A stretch of 64,000 nt of DNA, taken from assembly GCF_052115485.1 (NCBI RefSeq), contig NZ_JBFRGU010000003.1, positions 248,001 through 312,000 on the forward strand, written 5' to 3'. Positions 35,633 to 45,300 of the stretch are shown here, one piece after another. Position 1 is the stretch's first letter. The number at the start of each line of letters is the position of its first letter. The notes beneath the pieces were generated by a model. That model worked only from the letters and a program-made list of their open reading frames with translations. It ran no database searches and was not told where the DNA came from. The stretch comes from Microvirga sp052115485. GTDB taxonomy: Bacteria > Pseudomonadota > Alphaproteobacteria > Rhizobiales > Beijerinckiaceae. The translations under genes were made by a program, and so were the position numbers.

Positions 35633-36859
35633 CTACCGCGTGACGGTATCGCGCTGGGCCAACCAGGTCGCCACCGCCTTGCGCTCATCGAGCGTCATCT
35701 CGGTGATGTTGTTCGGCGGCATGGCGTGGGTCAGCACGCTTTGAATGCGGATGGCGCTCGCGTGCTGCGCGATGGCCTCCGGCGTGTCGAGGTGCACGCC
35801 CTTCGGAGCTACGGGAATGCCCTCCCAGACCGGCTCGGCCGCATGGCACATGGAGCAGCGCGATTGAATGGCGAGGACGGCCTCGTCGAAGGCGGCGGCC
35901 ATGGTGGCGGGCGTGGCGTCTTTCGGCGCCTCCGCCATATTGGCAATACCGGGCTTACCGATGATCGAGAGCCAGATCGCAATCGCCACGCAAGCTGCGG
36001 CGACGCCCCATGTCCACCAGGGAGAGCCCTTGCCGGCATGCTGTGAGTTGAAGAAGTGGCGCACGACCGCGCCCGCGATCACGATGAGCCCGATGATCCC
36101 GACCGCATATTTCGACGACCACGCCAGCGGATAGTGGTTCGACAGCATGAGGAAGAGGACAGGTAGCGTCAGGTAGTTGTTGTGGGTCGAGCGCTGCTTC
36201 GCCTGCTTGCCTAAAGCCGGGTTCGGCGCTTCTCCGGCCAGAAGGGAGGCGACAACTTTCTTCTGGTTCGGAATGATCACGAGAAAGACGCTCGCCGACA
36301 TCCAGGTCGCGATCATCGCGCCTGTATGCAGAAAGGCGGCGCGCCCGTTGAAGACATGCGTGAAGCCGTAGGCCGCGAGCAGAATGTAAGCGAATAACAT
36401 GACGCCGAGAGCGACATCGTTCTTGCCGAGCGGGGAACGGCAGAGCCCGTCATAGACGAGCCAGCTCACGGCAAGCGCACCGATGCTTATGGCGGAAGCC
36501 TGCCACGGCGCCATCGGCAGGATCTCGGGATTGATCGTGTAGAGGTCTGCTTGCAGGTAGTAGACCCAGACCAGCAGAAAGAAGCCGGAAATCCAGGTGG
36601 CGTAGCTTTCCCACTTGAACCAGGTGAGTTCCTTGGGCAATTCCGGCGGCGCAACAAGATACTTGCGCATGTTGTAGAAGCCGCCGCCGTGAACTTGCCA
36701 GGCCTCGCCGCCGACACCCTCCGGCAACCCTTCGCGCTTCTTCAGGCTCAGATCGAGATGAATGAAGTAAAAGGATGAGCCAATCCAGGCAATCGCTGTG
36801 ATGACGTGGATCCAGCGGGCGATCTGGCTGATCCATTCGGAGATTTGCGGGTCGATCAT
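35633..36859 (-). CDS. puuD: Urate hydroxylase PuuD (membrane, cytochrome c-fused)
   Basis: This is a 408-aa inner-membrane protein. The N-terminal ISQIARWIHVITAIAWIGSSFYF and about eight further helices form the PuuD membrane domain. The C-terminal domain holds a CSMCH haem-c site at about residues 335-339, with a probable axial Met in HAMPPNN. PuuD oxidises urate to 5-hydroxyisourate and passes electrons into the respiratory chain. Divergently placed uraH and puuE-uraD supply the following steps, which supports the call. The ATG is at 36859. The divergent region towards uraH holds a palindromic repeat. Confidence 0.92.
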   Translation of the reverse strand: MIDPQISEWISQIARWIHVITAIAWIGSSFYFIHLDLSLKKREGLPEGVGGEAWQVHGGGFYNMRKYLVAPPELPKELTWFKWESYATWISGFFLLVWVYYLQADLYTINPEILPMAPWQASAISIGALAVSWLVYDGLCRSPLGKNDVALGVMLFAYILLAAYGFTHVFNGRAAFLHTGAMIATWMSASVFLVIIPNQKKVVASLLAGEAPNPALGKQAKQRSTHNNYLTLPVLFLMLSNHYPLAWSSKYAVGIIGLIVIAGAVVRHFFNSQHAGKGSPWWTWGVAAACVAIAIWLSIIGKPGIANMAEAPKDATPATMAAAFDEAVLAIQSRCSMCHAAEPVWEGIPVAPKGVHLDTPEAIAQHASAIRIQSVLTHAMPPNNITEMTLDERKAVATWLAQRDTVTR

Positions 36860-36988
36860 GAACTCTTCAATGGCAGATTAAACATCCAGCCTAGGATGGC
36901 CCGAAGCGTTCCGAAAGAGCCCCCGTGCGGCTTTTTCAACAGGGAGATTGAGAAGGCCATTCTAACCGGCCGTTTTGAAATGATCCTC

Positions 36989-37134
36989 CGTCATTCCGGG
37001 ACCGCGTCAGCGGGGCCCGGAACCCATAACCACAACCGTTTCAGAACGGAAAGCACCGGGCTGGGTTGTGTCTCATCCTGAGTTGCCGGCGGCTCTGGGT
37101 TCCGGGCTCGCCTGCGGCGCCCCGGAATGACGGT
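36989..37134. repeat. Long palindromic intergenic repeat, copy 1
   Basis: The element is ~145 bases bounded by CGTCATTCCGGG and CCCGGAATGACGG. Its arms are imperfect inverted repeats of about 40 bases, sharing GCCCGGAACCCA and, on the other arm, TGGGTTCCGGGC. A second copy in the same orientation lies at 39069-39213. It has no coding capacity and looks like a RIME/MITE-type dispersed unit. It occupies the puuD-uraH divergent region. Confidence 0.8.
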
Positions 37135-37241
37135 GCTGAAAAACAGTTCTAAAGCCTGCTGTTACGACAGCCTTGACGTGCAGAGGTCGCAAGAAGAGAT
37201 TCCCTCTATTCACTCCAAGGAAACTTCGCCAAGGAAATCTC

Positions 37242-37595
37242 ATGGGACGGTTGTCCACCCACATTCTCGACACGAGCAACGGCAGACCGGCGAAGAGCGT
37301 GCGGATCGAGCTTTTTGCGCTTGATGGCGACAAAAGGCACGCGGTCGCGACCGAAATGACGAATGCCGACGGGCGGACGGATGCTCCGCTCATGACCGGC
37401 GCGACGTTTCGGACCGGTACGTTCGAGCTTCTATTTCATGTCGGCGCGTATTTCCGCTCCCTGGGGACGCCGCTTTCCGATCCGCCGTTTCTCGATGTGG
37501 TCCCGATCCGCTTCTCTATTGCGGAGGCGGATGGGCATTATCACGTCCCGCTTCTCGTCTCCCCCTGGAGCTATTCCACCTACCGTGGCAGTTGA
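37242..37595 (+). CDS. uraH: 5-hydroxyisourate hydrolase (transthyretin-like)
   Basis: This is a 117-aa protein of the exact HIU hydrolase size. N-terminal GRLSTHILDTSNGRPA holds the catalytic His of the family, VPIRFSIAEADGHYHVPLLVSP (shown in part: HYHVPLLVSP) the second, and the protein ends in the hallmark YRGS. It converts 5-hydroxyisourate from PuuD to OHCU. The ATG at 37242 matches homologues; the longer frame upstream lacks family sequence. The puuE-uraD start is two bases after the stop, so the two are coupled. Confidence 0.93.
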   Translation: MGRLSTHILDTSNGRPAKSVRIELFALDGDKRHAVATEMTNADGRTDAPLMTGATFRTGTFELLFHVGAYFRSLGTPLSDPPFLDVVPIRFSIAEADGHYHVPLLVSPWSYSTYRGS

Positions 37596-37597
37596 GT

Positions 37598-39040
37598 ATG
37601 GCCGATAAGTCCTACCCTCGCGATCTCATCGGCTACGGCCGCAATCCGCCGCATCCGCACTGGCCGAACAAGGCCCGGATCTGCGTGCAGTTCGTCGTCA
37701 ATTACGAGGAGGGTGGCGAGAACAACATCCTGCACGGTGACAGGGCCTCCGAGGCCTTCCTGTCCGAAATGGTGGGAGCCGCACCTTGGCTCGGGCAGCG
37801 GCACATGAGCATGGAGTCGATCTACGAATACGGCTCCCGCGTCGGCTTCTGGCGGCTGTGGCGCATGTTCACCGAGCGCTCCATGCCGGTGACGGTGTAT
37901 GGCGTTGCGACCGCCTTGGCGCGCAATCCCGAGGCCGTCGCCGCCATGAAGGAGGCGGATTGGGAGATCGCGAGCCATGGGCTCAAATGGATCGACTACA
38001 AGGACTTCTCGGCGGAAGAGGAGCGGGCGCATCTGAAGGAGGCGATCCGCATTCACACCGAGGTGACGGGCGAGCGGCCTTCAGGGTGGTATACGGGACG
38101 GACCTCCGAGAACACGATCCGGCTTGTGGCGGAGGAGGGTGGCTTTCTCTATTGCGCCGATTCCTACGCCGACGAGTTGCCCTACTGGATCGAAGGGGCC
38201 AAGGGCCCGCAACTGATCGTGCCCTATACGCTCGACGCCAACGACATGCGCTTCGGCACGCCGCAGGGCTTCAATTCGGGCGATCAGTTCTATGCCTATC
38301 TGAAGGACAGCTTCGACACCCTCTACGTGGAAGGCGCGACTGCTCCGAAGATGCTGTCGGTGGGCCTGCATTGCCGTCTTGTCGGTCGCCCGGGCAGAGC
38401 TGCGGCTTTGGCACGTTTCCTCGACTACGTCGCTTCCCATGACGATGTATGGGTCGCCAAACGCATCGATATCGCCCGGCACTGGATCAGGAACCACAAG
38501 CCCGCCGATCTTAAGCCCAGCACGATGACCAAGGCCCTTTTCGTCGAAGCGTTCGGCGACATCTTCGAGCATTCGGCCTGGATTGCGGAGCGCGTCTATG
38601 ATGCCGGATTGACGACGGGGCAGGATACCGCCGAGGGGCTTCACGCCGCGATGGTCCACGTGCTGTCGGAGGCGACGAAAAGCCAGAAGCTGGCGCTGAT
38701 CCGCGCTCACCCTGATCTTGCGGGGCGATTGAAGCTCGCCGAGCTCACAGACGATTCCCAACGCGAGCAGGCATCGGCGGGGCTCGATAGCCTGTCTGCG
38801 GAAGAGCGGGATCGTTTTCTCGCTTTGAACGACGCCTACAAGCAGAAATTCGGTTTTCCCTTCATCATGGCTGTGAAGGGGCGCTCGAAGGGCGAGATCC
38901 TCTCCGCCTTTGAAGAGCGGGTGAAACACGACGAGGAGTACGAATTCGAGACCGCGATCGTCCAGATCGAACTGATCGCGCTTCTGCGCCTGAAGGATCG
39001 CCTGCCGTCGCTGGCCGATATCTTCTCGTCTATTGGATAG
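37598..39040 (+). CDS. puuE-uraD: Fusion of allantoinase PuuE and OHCU decarboxylase UraD
   Basis: This is a 480-aa bifunctional protein. Residues about 1-305 are a polysaccharide-deacetylase-fold allantoinase (PuuE): YGRNPPHPHWPNKARICVQF in part, EIASHGLKWIDY, and GWYTGRTSENT. Residues about 305-478 are OHCU decarboxylase: AFGDIFEHSAWIAERVYD, the LIRAHPDLAGRL block with the catalytic His, and KFGFPFIMAVKG. The two activities flank allantoin in the urate pathway (OHCU to S-allantoin, then to allantoate), so the fusion can hand over the product. I use the ATG at 37598, not the TTG at 37592. Confidence 0.93.
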   Translation: MADKSYPRDLIGYGRNPPHPHWPNKARICVQFVVNYEEGGENNILHGDRASEAFLSEMVGAAPWLGQRHMSMESIYEYGSRVGFWRLWRMFTERSMPVTVYGVATALARNPEAVAAMKEADWEIASHGLKWIDYKDFSAEEERAHLKEAIRIHTEVTGERPSGWYTGRTSENTIRLVAEEGGFLYCADSYADELPYWIEGAKGPQLIVPYTLDANDMRFGTPQGFNSGDQFYAYLKDSFDTLYVEGATAPKMLSVGLHCRLVGRPGRAAALARFLDYVASHDDVWVAKRIDIARHWIRNHKPADLKPSTMTKALFVEAFGDIFEHSAWIAERVYDAGLTTGQDTAEGLHAAMVHVLSEATKSQKLALIRAHPDLAGRLKLAELTDDSQREQASAGLDSLSAEERDRFLALNDAYKQKFGFPFIMAVKGRSKGEILSAFEERVKHDEEYEFETAIVQIELIALLRLKDRLPSLADIFSSIG

Positions 39041-39068
39041 AGGCTGATCAGAACTAGTGGTTTCTTTC

Positions 39069-39213
39069 GTCATTCCGGGGCCGCGTCAGCGGAGCCCGGA
39101 ACCCATAACCGCAAGCGTTTCAGAATAGGAAGAAACGGATGAATTGCATTTCATCCGGAGCCGCTGACGGTTCTGGGTTCCGGGTTCGCCTGCGGCGCCG
39201 CGGAATGACGGTG
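39069..39213. repeat. Long palindromic intergenic repeat, copy 2
   Basis: This second ~145-base copy runs from CGTCATTCCGGGG to GCGGAATGACGG and is in direct orientation to copy 1 at 36989-37134. The terminal ~40 bases are highly similar; the centre is diverged. Together the copies bracket the uraH/puuE-uraD unit. No open frame or terminal target duplication is evident. Confidence 0.8.
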
Positions 39214-39338
39214 AAAAAGCGCTAAGCGATTTCCACACGACCTTTAGGCTCTAGGAACGGGAACCTGACACCTCTCTCCGGCGTCTTCCCCAAGCTTTAC
39301 CGCTCTGCCGGTTAAGCCTGAAACGAGGAGAGGCAATC

Positions 39339-39785
39339 ATGGGTCTGTTCAAGTTCATCAAGGATGCCGGCGCGAAACTGTTTGGTGGCAGCGCCGAGGC
39401 GGCCACAGCCGATCACCTCCAGAAAGAGGTTGAAAAGAACGGCTTCGATGCGACGAAGCTCAATATTCAGGTCGATGGCGACAAGGTGAAACTTTCCGGC
39501 CAGGCCCTGACCCAGGAGGAAGCCGAGAAAATCATCCTGTCCCTCGGCAACACCTATGGCGTGGCCGAGGTCGATACAGCGGGTCTTCAGGTTCAAAAAC
39601 CGGCCGCCGAGGCTGTCATGTACACGGTCGTCAAAGGCGATACGCTTTGGGCGATTGCCGAGAAGCATTACGGCAAAGGGCAGGGGACCAAGTATACGGA
39701 GATCGTGAAGGCCAATTCGCCGCCGGTGAAAAACCCTGACATGATTCAGCCCGGCTGGGTTCTGCGCATTCCCGCCCTGGTTTGA
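39339..39785 (+). CDS. lysM: BON-LysM domain protein (LysM/Kbp/YgaU-like)
   Basis: This 148-aa protein is of the Kbp/YgaU type. A BON domain covers residues about 25-85 (VEVDGDKVKLSGQALTQEEAEKI region). A LysM domain covers about 93-146 (MYTVVKGDTLWAIAEKHYG to MIQPGWVLRIP). There is no signal peptide; the N-terminal GLFKFIKDAGAKLFG helix is amphipathic, as in Kbp, which is a cytoplasmic K+-binding protein in Escherichia coli. Potassium binding here is inferred from that homologue. The ATG follows AACGAGGAGAGG. It reads the same way as the rhodanese gene, 58 bases apart. Confidence 0.88.
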   Translation: MGLFKFIKDAGAKLFGGSAEAATADHLQKEVEKNGFDATKLNIQVDGDKVKLSGQALTQEEAEKIILSLGNTYGVAEVDTAGLQVQKPAAEAVMYTVVKGDTLWAIAEKHYGKGQGTKYTEIVKANSPPVKNPDMIQPGWVLRIPALV

Positions 39786-39843
39786 CGGGTTGCCGCTTCC
39801 CCGCCGGCGCCGGTATGGTCCCTCGCCATTCGGGAGAAGTGTC

Positions 39844-40164
39844 ATGAGTGAAATTCGCGCCGTCGTCGATCTCGACCGCGAAGCCGTCAAGCAAGGTCTG
39901 CATGACGGCTCAATTCTCGTTGTCGATGTCCGCGAGCCGGACGAATACGCGGCCGGGCATATCCCCGGCGCGATTTCGAATCCGCTCTCGGCCTTCGATC
40001 CGTCGCTCCTGCCGAAAGACCAGCGGATCGTGTTTTCCTGCGCGGCCGGCGTCCGCTCTCTCCGCGCGCTCGCCTTTGCGCAGGCGTTCGGGCTGGATGT
40101 CCGTGAGCACTATAAGGGCGGTTTCAAGGACTGGATCATGTCGGGCGAACCCGTGGAACGGTAA
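39844..40164 (+). CDS. Rhodanese-domain protein
   Basis: This is a 106-aa single rhodanese domain. VVDVREPDEYAAGHIPGA is the standard N-terminal motif, and the catalytic loop FSCAAGVRSLRA carries Cys66. It would transfer sulfane sulfur in the cytosol; the donor and acceptor are unknown. The ATG at 39844 is preferred to an upstream frame start because CGGGAGAAG lies ahead. It could be co-transcribed with the LysM gene. Confidence 0.88.
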   Translation: MSEIRAVVDLDREAVKQGLHDGSILVVDVREPDEYAAGHIPGAISNPLSAFDPSLLPKDQRIVFSCAAGVRSLRALAFAQAFGLDVREHYKGGFKDWIMSGEPVER

Positions 40165-40288
40165 GGGGTCGCTTCAATCACATAGATTTGTTCTAAGGTG
40201 GGCTGTCAGGGCCGGTGAGGTGTGTAAGATACGGCCTAGGTCCATGGCGGTGTAAAATCCGCGATCCCTGTCCAGAGGAAGAAAATAG

Positions 40289-40720
40289 ATGAAGCGCAGT
40301 TTCCTTGTCGCCGGCCTCGTCACGCTTGGTATTTCCGCAGCGATTGCGCAAAGCAATCCGATCGAGCAACGCCAGGGCCTCATGAAGCAATTCGGCTCTC
40401 ATGTTAAAACCACGTCGGCCATGCTGAAGGGGCAGGCACCTTTCGATTTGGCACAGGTTCAGGCCGCTCTCGAGACGTTCTCCAAGAGTGCGAAGCAGGC
40501 CCCCGCCTTGTTCCCCGATTCGTCGAAAACCGGCGAAAAGACCGAGGCTCTCCCGGTCATCTGGGAAAACAAGTCTGCCTTCGAATCGAATTTTTCGCAG
40601 TTCGATAAGGATGCCCAGACCGCTCTCGCGTCCATCAAGGATGAAACGAGCTTCAAGGCTGAGTTTCCGAAGGTCCTGCAGAATTGCGGGACCTGCCACA
40701 AGACGTTCCGCAAAAGCTGA
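40289..40720 (+). CDS. Cytochrome c'
   Basis: This is a 143-aa periplasmic four-helix cytochrome. A signal peptide (KRSFLVAGLVTLGISAAIA) is followed by NPIEQRQGLMKQFG. The C-terminal CGTCHKTFRKS holds the haem at C133-C136-H137, the class II arrangement. Such proteins bind NO or shuttle electrons; the function here is open. It is followed 57 bases later by a diheme cytochrome c gene on the same strand. AGAGGAAG serves as ribosome site. Confidence 0.92.
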   Translation: MKRSFLVAGLVTLGISAAIAQSNPIEQRQGLMKQFGSHVKTTSAMLKGQAPFDLAQVQAALETFSKSAKQAPALFPDSSKTGEKTEALPVIWENKSAFESNFSQFDKDAQTALASIKDETSFKAEFPKVLQNCGTCHKTFRKS

Positions 40721-40776
40721 GCGTAAGGTTCTTCGGGCGGCGCGAGCCGCCCGATTCATCTTTTGAGAGTGCGAGT

Positions 40777-41721
40777 ATGAGAAAAGCGCTGGCAGCGTTG
40801 CTGGTCCTGGCGGTGCTTGGTGTCGTGGGATTTTTCCTGCTGACGGCCCCGGCGGCTTGGGCATTCCTGCGCGGTGACAGTGGGATGTCGGAGATCGTTC
40901 CCGCCGCAGGCCATGCGATCAACCTCGAGAATGGTCGAACACTCTTCTATGCTGGCGGCTGCTCATCCTGCCATGCCGTTCCCGATCAGGACGACAAGAC
41001 GCGACTCGGCGGGGGGCTCGCCCTCAAGTCGCCGTTCGGGACGTTCCACGTTCCGAACATTTCCCCAGACAGGAACGACGGCATCGGCTCCTGGAGCACG
41101 GCTGATTTCATCCGCGCCATGCGGGAGGGTGTGTCTCCGGACGGGCGACATTACTATCCTGCCTTCCCCTACGCCTCTTATCAGCGGATGAGCGTCGGCG
41201 ATCTGGCCGATCTTTTCGGGTTCCTCCAGACATTACCGGCCGTCCAAGGGCGCGCACCCGATCACGAGCTGCCGTTCCCGTTCAACATCCGCCGGGGCCT
41301 CGGGCTTTGGAAGCTGGCGTTCCTCGATGGACGTCCCTTCATGCCGGATGCCGCAAAATCGCCGGCCTGGAATCGCGGGGCCTATCTGATCAATGGCCCC
41401 GGCCATTGCGCGGAGTGTCACAGTGAGCGCAACTTCGTCGGCGCGATCGTCGAAGACCGGCGGTTCGCGGGCGGTCCCGATCCGGAGGGCGGTCGAGGCA
41501 CCGTTCCGAACATCACGCCCGATCCCAAGGGAATCGGTGGCTGGACGAAGGACGAACTGACGACTCTGTTCAAGACAGGCGAGACTCCGAGCTTCGATAC
41601 GGTTGGAGGAGCGATGGCGCCCGTCGTTCGCAATACCGCGCACCTGTCCGATGCGGACCGCGAGGCCATGGCGGAATATCTCCTGACGCTCGTACCGCGC
41701 GCGAGTGTGAAGCGGCCCTAA
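40777..41721 (+). CDS. Diheme cytochrome c, membrane-anchored
   Basis: This is a 314-aa protein with an N-terminal hydrophobic anchor or signal (LAALLVLAVLGVVGFFLL region). Two haem-c sites are visible: CSSCH at residues 62-66 and CAECH at 211-215, each followed by a VPNITPD-type segment (NISPDRNDG and NITPDPKGIGG). This pattern matches cytochrome subunits of membrane alcohol/gluconate dehydrogenases, but such proteins usually carry three haems and no dehydrogenase is adjacent. It probably passes electrons in the periplasm with the neighbouring cytochrome c'. Confidence 0.9.
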   Translation: MRKALAALLVLAVLGVVGFFLLTAPAAWAFLRGDSGMSEIVPAAGHAINLENGRTLFYAGGCSSCHAVPDQDDKTRLGGGLALKSPFGTFHVPNISPDRNDGIGSWSTADFIRAMREGVSPDGRHYYPAFPYASYQRMSVGDLADLFGFLQTLPAVQGRAPDHELPFPFNIRRGLGLWKLAFLDGRPFMPDAAKSPAWNRGAYLINGPGHCAECHSERNFVGAIVEDRRFAGGPDPEGGRGTVPNITPDPKGIGGWTKDELTTLFKTGETPSFDTVGGAMAPVVRNTAHLSDADREAMAEYLLTLVPRASVKRP

Positions 41722-42333
41722 TCTTTCCTGCCGCTAGCTGTTTGATCTCAAGTTTTGATGGTGCGATCTTTTCAGTAGCATGGAAGGAGGCACTATGGGC
41801 TAGGTTTGCACATCTGCACGAAAGGTGTTTTCAAAACCACAGGCTGTGAAGCTTTTGCCCTGTCGATCATAACCATGAGATCATGTTGATCATCCCGGAA
41901 CTAGGATGCAACAATGTGGCTCCTTGCATGATCGCGATGGTAAAATGCGCTTACGCAAGATAATACACGTTTTAGTTGATATGGACCCCCTGCAACCTAA
42001 AGTATTGGTTGAGTGCGAGTCAGTTTTCGCGGCCGCTTCGCGGGATAGTTAACGGGACAGTCTCACATTTCTTTAGAAAGAGACCCCGATAGCGCCGGAA
42101 TGCCCCTGCGCATGCTTAAATTCCTTAGGGGAATAACAAGGTCTCGCTGTAGAACCACGCTGGCCTTTAGCTTCAGAAAATAATCCCGAACGCGATATTC
42201 CCCAGCATCACCTCCCTGAATGGAGAGCTGTCAGCTGAGCCGGTTTGTCCTTAATGTCATTATACAGCGTAACATTCGCCTGAGTTCCCTAGGGCCAGGC
42301 GTCTGACAAGCGGATACCAAAGGGGACTTCACC
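41722..42333. other. Long gene-free leader before the giant adhesin
   Basis: This holds 612 bases of noticeably more AT-rich sequence with no credible open frame. A small GAAGGAGGCACTATG at about 41784 opens only a two-codon frame. I see no intrinsic terminator for the upstream cytochrome gene. The region probably carries the adhesin promoter and regulator sites, but I cannot locate them with confidence. Confidence 0.5.
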
Positions 42334-45300
42334 ATGAATAAGCCCGTTTTCGACAAGGTTACCGGCGAGGCCATCAATGTCGGCGATATGATCGTCGAGA
42401 CGCTTCCGGGCGATTCGAAGCGGGCAGAGACGGCGAAGTCGGTCCTCGACATGATCGACGAGACGCTTCCGGGCGATACGGAGCGGGCTGAGGCGGCGAA
42501 GTCGGCCCTCGACTTTCTGGCGGACGAGCTAGATGGGCGACGGTCCATCATCGCGACAGATGCTGCGTCGACATCCTCCGAATACGCCCCTGTTTCCGAT
42601 GTGAAGAACGAGTTGGACGGACGGCGCTCGGTCGTGGTCGATGCAGCCGCGGCATCTTCCGATCAAGTCCCGGCTTCCGATGTACCGGCGAGCAAGTTGT
42701 CTCCATCCGCGGTCGAAGAGGTCTCCAAGACGGTCGTGGCGGATGCTTCTCCTTCCATGGTTTCCGGGGCTGGTTCCTCAGTATCTGATTCTTCTAAGCA
42801 GTCATTTGCGCCATCCTCATTCGGTGCCGATACCAGCACGATGGGGACTGAGACGGCCGTTACAGGCTCGATGATCACTCCCCTTGCCACTTTCCCGGTA
42901 AGTGTAGTCCCCGGTTCCGATTCCGATACGGTGGGCGACTTCTTCGATATGCGTGAGCTCACGGAGTATCGCTTCAGGTTCACGCTTTTAGGCGGAAACG
43001 ATACGGCTTATGGAAGTAGAAACGACGATACCTTTGAGGGCGGTGAGGGACATGATTACTTCGCGGGCTTCAACGGTGACGACTGGTTCTATGGAGGCAA
43101 TGGTTTCGATACCGTCGATTATTCGGTAGAGGAGGGTCGTGTTGGGACTTTGGGGGGTGTCTTCATCAACCTGAGTACGCAAGACCTATGGATAACCTGG
43201 AATGGCACGGTGGCGAGGCCCTTATCCGGCTGGGGTGGTGTCGTCGGTCGGTTCGGAGATCGTGATTTTCTCTCTGGTATTGAGGCGGTAAAGGGGACGA
43301 GGTACTCGGATGTTTTCCATGCCGATAATGCTCTCGACAGCTACCAATTCGAAGGACTTGACGGAGACGACGATTTCTATGGCGGTTCGGGGGACGATAC
43401 CCTCGTCGGAGGGAACGGCTCCGATTTTATCCGCGGTGGCAAAGGAAACGACAAGCTTTATAGCAACAATTTTGCAAACCACACTGACAGCAACGTCGAC
43501 CAACTCTACGGCGGCGAAGGTGATGATACCATTTATGCAGGTGATTTTGACGATATAGCCGTCGGCGGAAAGGGCAACGACTGGATTTATGCCCAGCGCT
43601 TCATCTATGGCGATACATACGAAAACGATTATGCCTGGAACATCGATCTCCAGACGCGTCGGGCCACCCGGGCCGATGGGCAGGAAGTCGATACCTTTGC
43701 CGGCTCTTTTAGCCAATATTATGTCCTCGGCAGCAGGAACAGCGATACGATCAGAGGCAGCGCGGGCAACGATACGCTCGATGGCGGTGCCGGTTACGAT
43801 CTGTTCATTGGCTCAGAGGGGTCCGATCGTATCGATGGCGGAGTGAACGGCGCGACCGAAGGGGCCGCCGTCAATTATCAAGCTCTAATCAGTGGCGGAG
43901 TCACAATCGATCTAAGGCTACAGCACGTCTGGAAGGCGTCGGGGGGGCAAGATACTCTCATTAACATTTGGAACGCCTTCGGCACGGATACCAACGACTA
44001 CATCTATGGCTCCGATTTATCGAATACTCTCTACGGCAATAACGGCAACGATGTCATGGCCGGGGCCGGAGGCAATGACTACATTTATGGCGGTGATGGG
44101 CTAGACAAAATTAGTGGTGATGACGGAAACGACGTCATCGACGGCGGGAAAGACTACGACACGATTATCGGCTCGACGGGCAATGACATCGTTGATGGTG
44201 GGGTCGACGGTGCGGAGATCACTTACGAACTACTTTCTGCGGGCATCGTTCTCAAGCTGAACGGCGCCGGCGGCGGTTCTGCCCAGAAGGGTAGCAATGG
44301 AACCGACACGCTTGCCAATATCCAGAATGTCACCGGGACCAACTATATCGATCGCCTGGAAGGAGACAGCGGCCGCAACATCCTCAAGGGCGCAGGCGGC
44401 AACGATCAGATCTACGGTATGGATGGCAATGACGTGCTATACGGCGGCGCCGGTACCGCGACTGGGCAGGGAACCGGCGACGACAAGCTTTATGGTGGGG
44501 CTAACCATGACCGTCTCTACGGCGAGGACGGCAACGATATCCTCGATGGCGGCACGGGCGCGGACACCATGGTGGGTGGCGAGGGGAACGACATCTTCTA
44601 TGTCGACAGCCTCGGCGACTTCACCATTGAGCTGGCTAATGAGGGCACCAACGACTTCGCCTGGATCGGCGTAAAGAATTACGATGCCCGCAAGCTTGAC
44701 AATATCGAGAACTGGGCGCCAGTGGCAGGAACGGACGGAAGCCTCAACTATATCGCCCTCGCGCCGGAGCAGGATACAATCATAGGATCGAGCATAGGAG
44801 CTCTCGGTTGGGTTAACGAAGGAGCTCAGACGGCCAGTGCGGTTGCCGCCATTTGGGCGGCCGACGATGGTAATGGCGGGCAGCTCAACTACTATCTCGG
44901 AAATATTTTCGGCGGCCTATTTGAGATCCGCCATGTCGGCCAGGGCGTGAATGCCCCGAACAAAGGGCCCAGTTCTGCGGATTATGTGTCCCCCAATCGG
45001 TATGCCCAGATCTGGATAACAAGGCCTGCCGATTTCGAGGCCATGGTGGCGTCGCAACCTGACAATACGGGCTCCTATATCCGTGTCGATGCTACGACTG
45101 GCAAGAAATACTATGTTCTCACCATTCACGCTGAGGAACAAGATGTAGCCGATGGCGGCTTGGTTTCCACGAATGTCGGCACTATCGAGATCGAGATCCG
45201 CAATATCGACGATACTGCGCCGAGCGCCCCTGTCTTTAACAGCGGCCCTAGCATTTACCTTCCCGAAAACACGACCTTCGCGGCGCAGCTCTTCGCCGAC

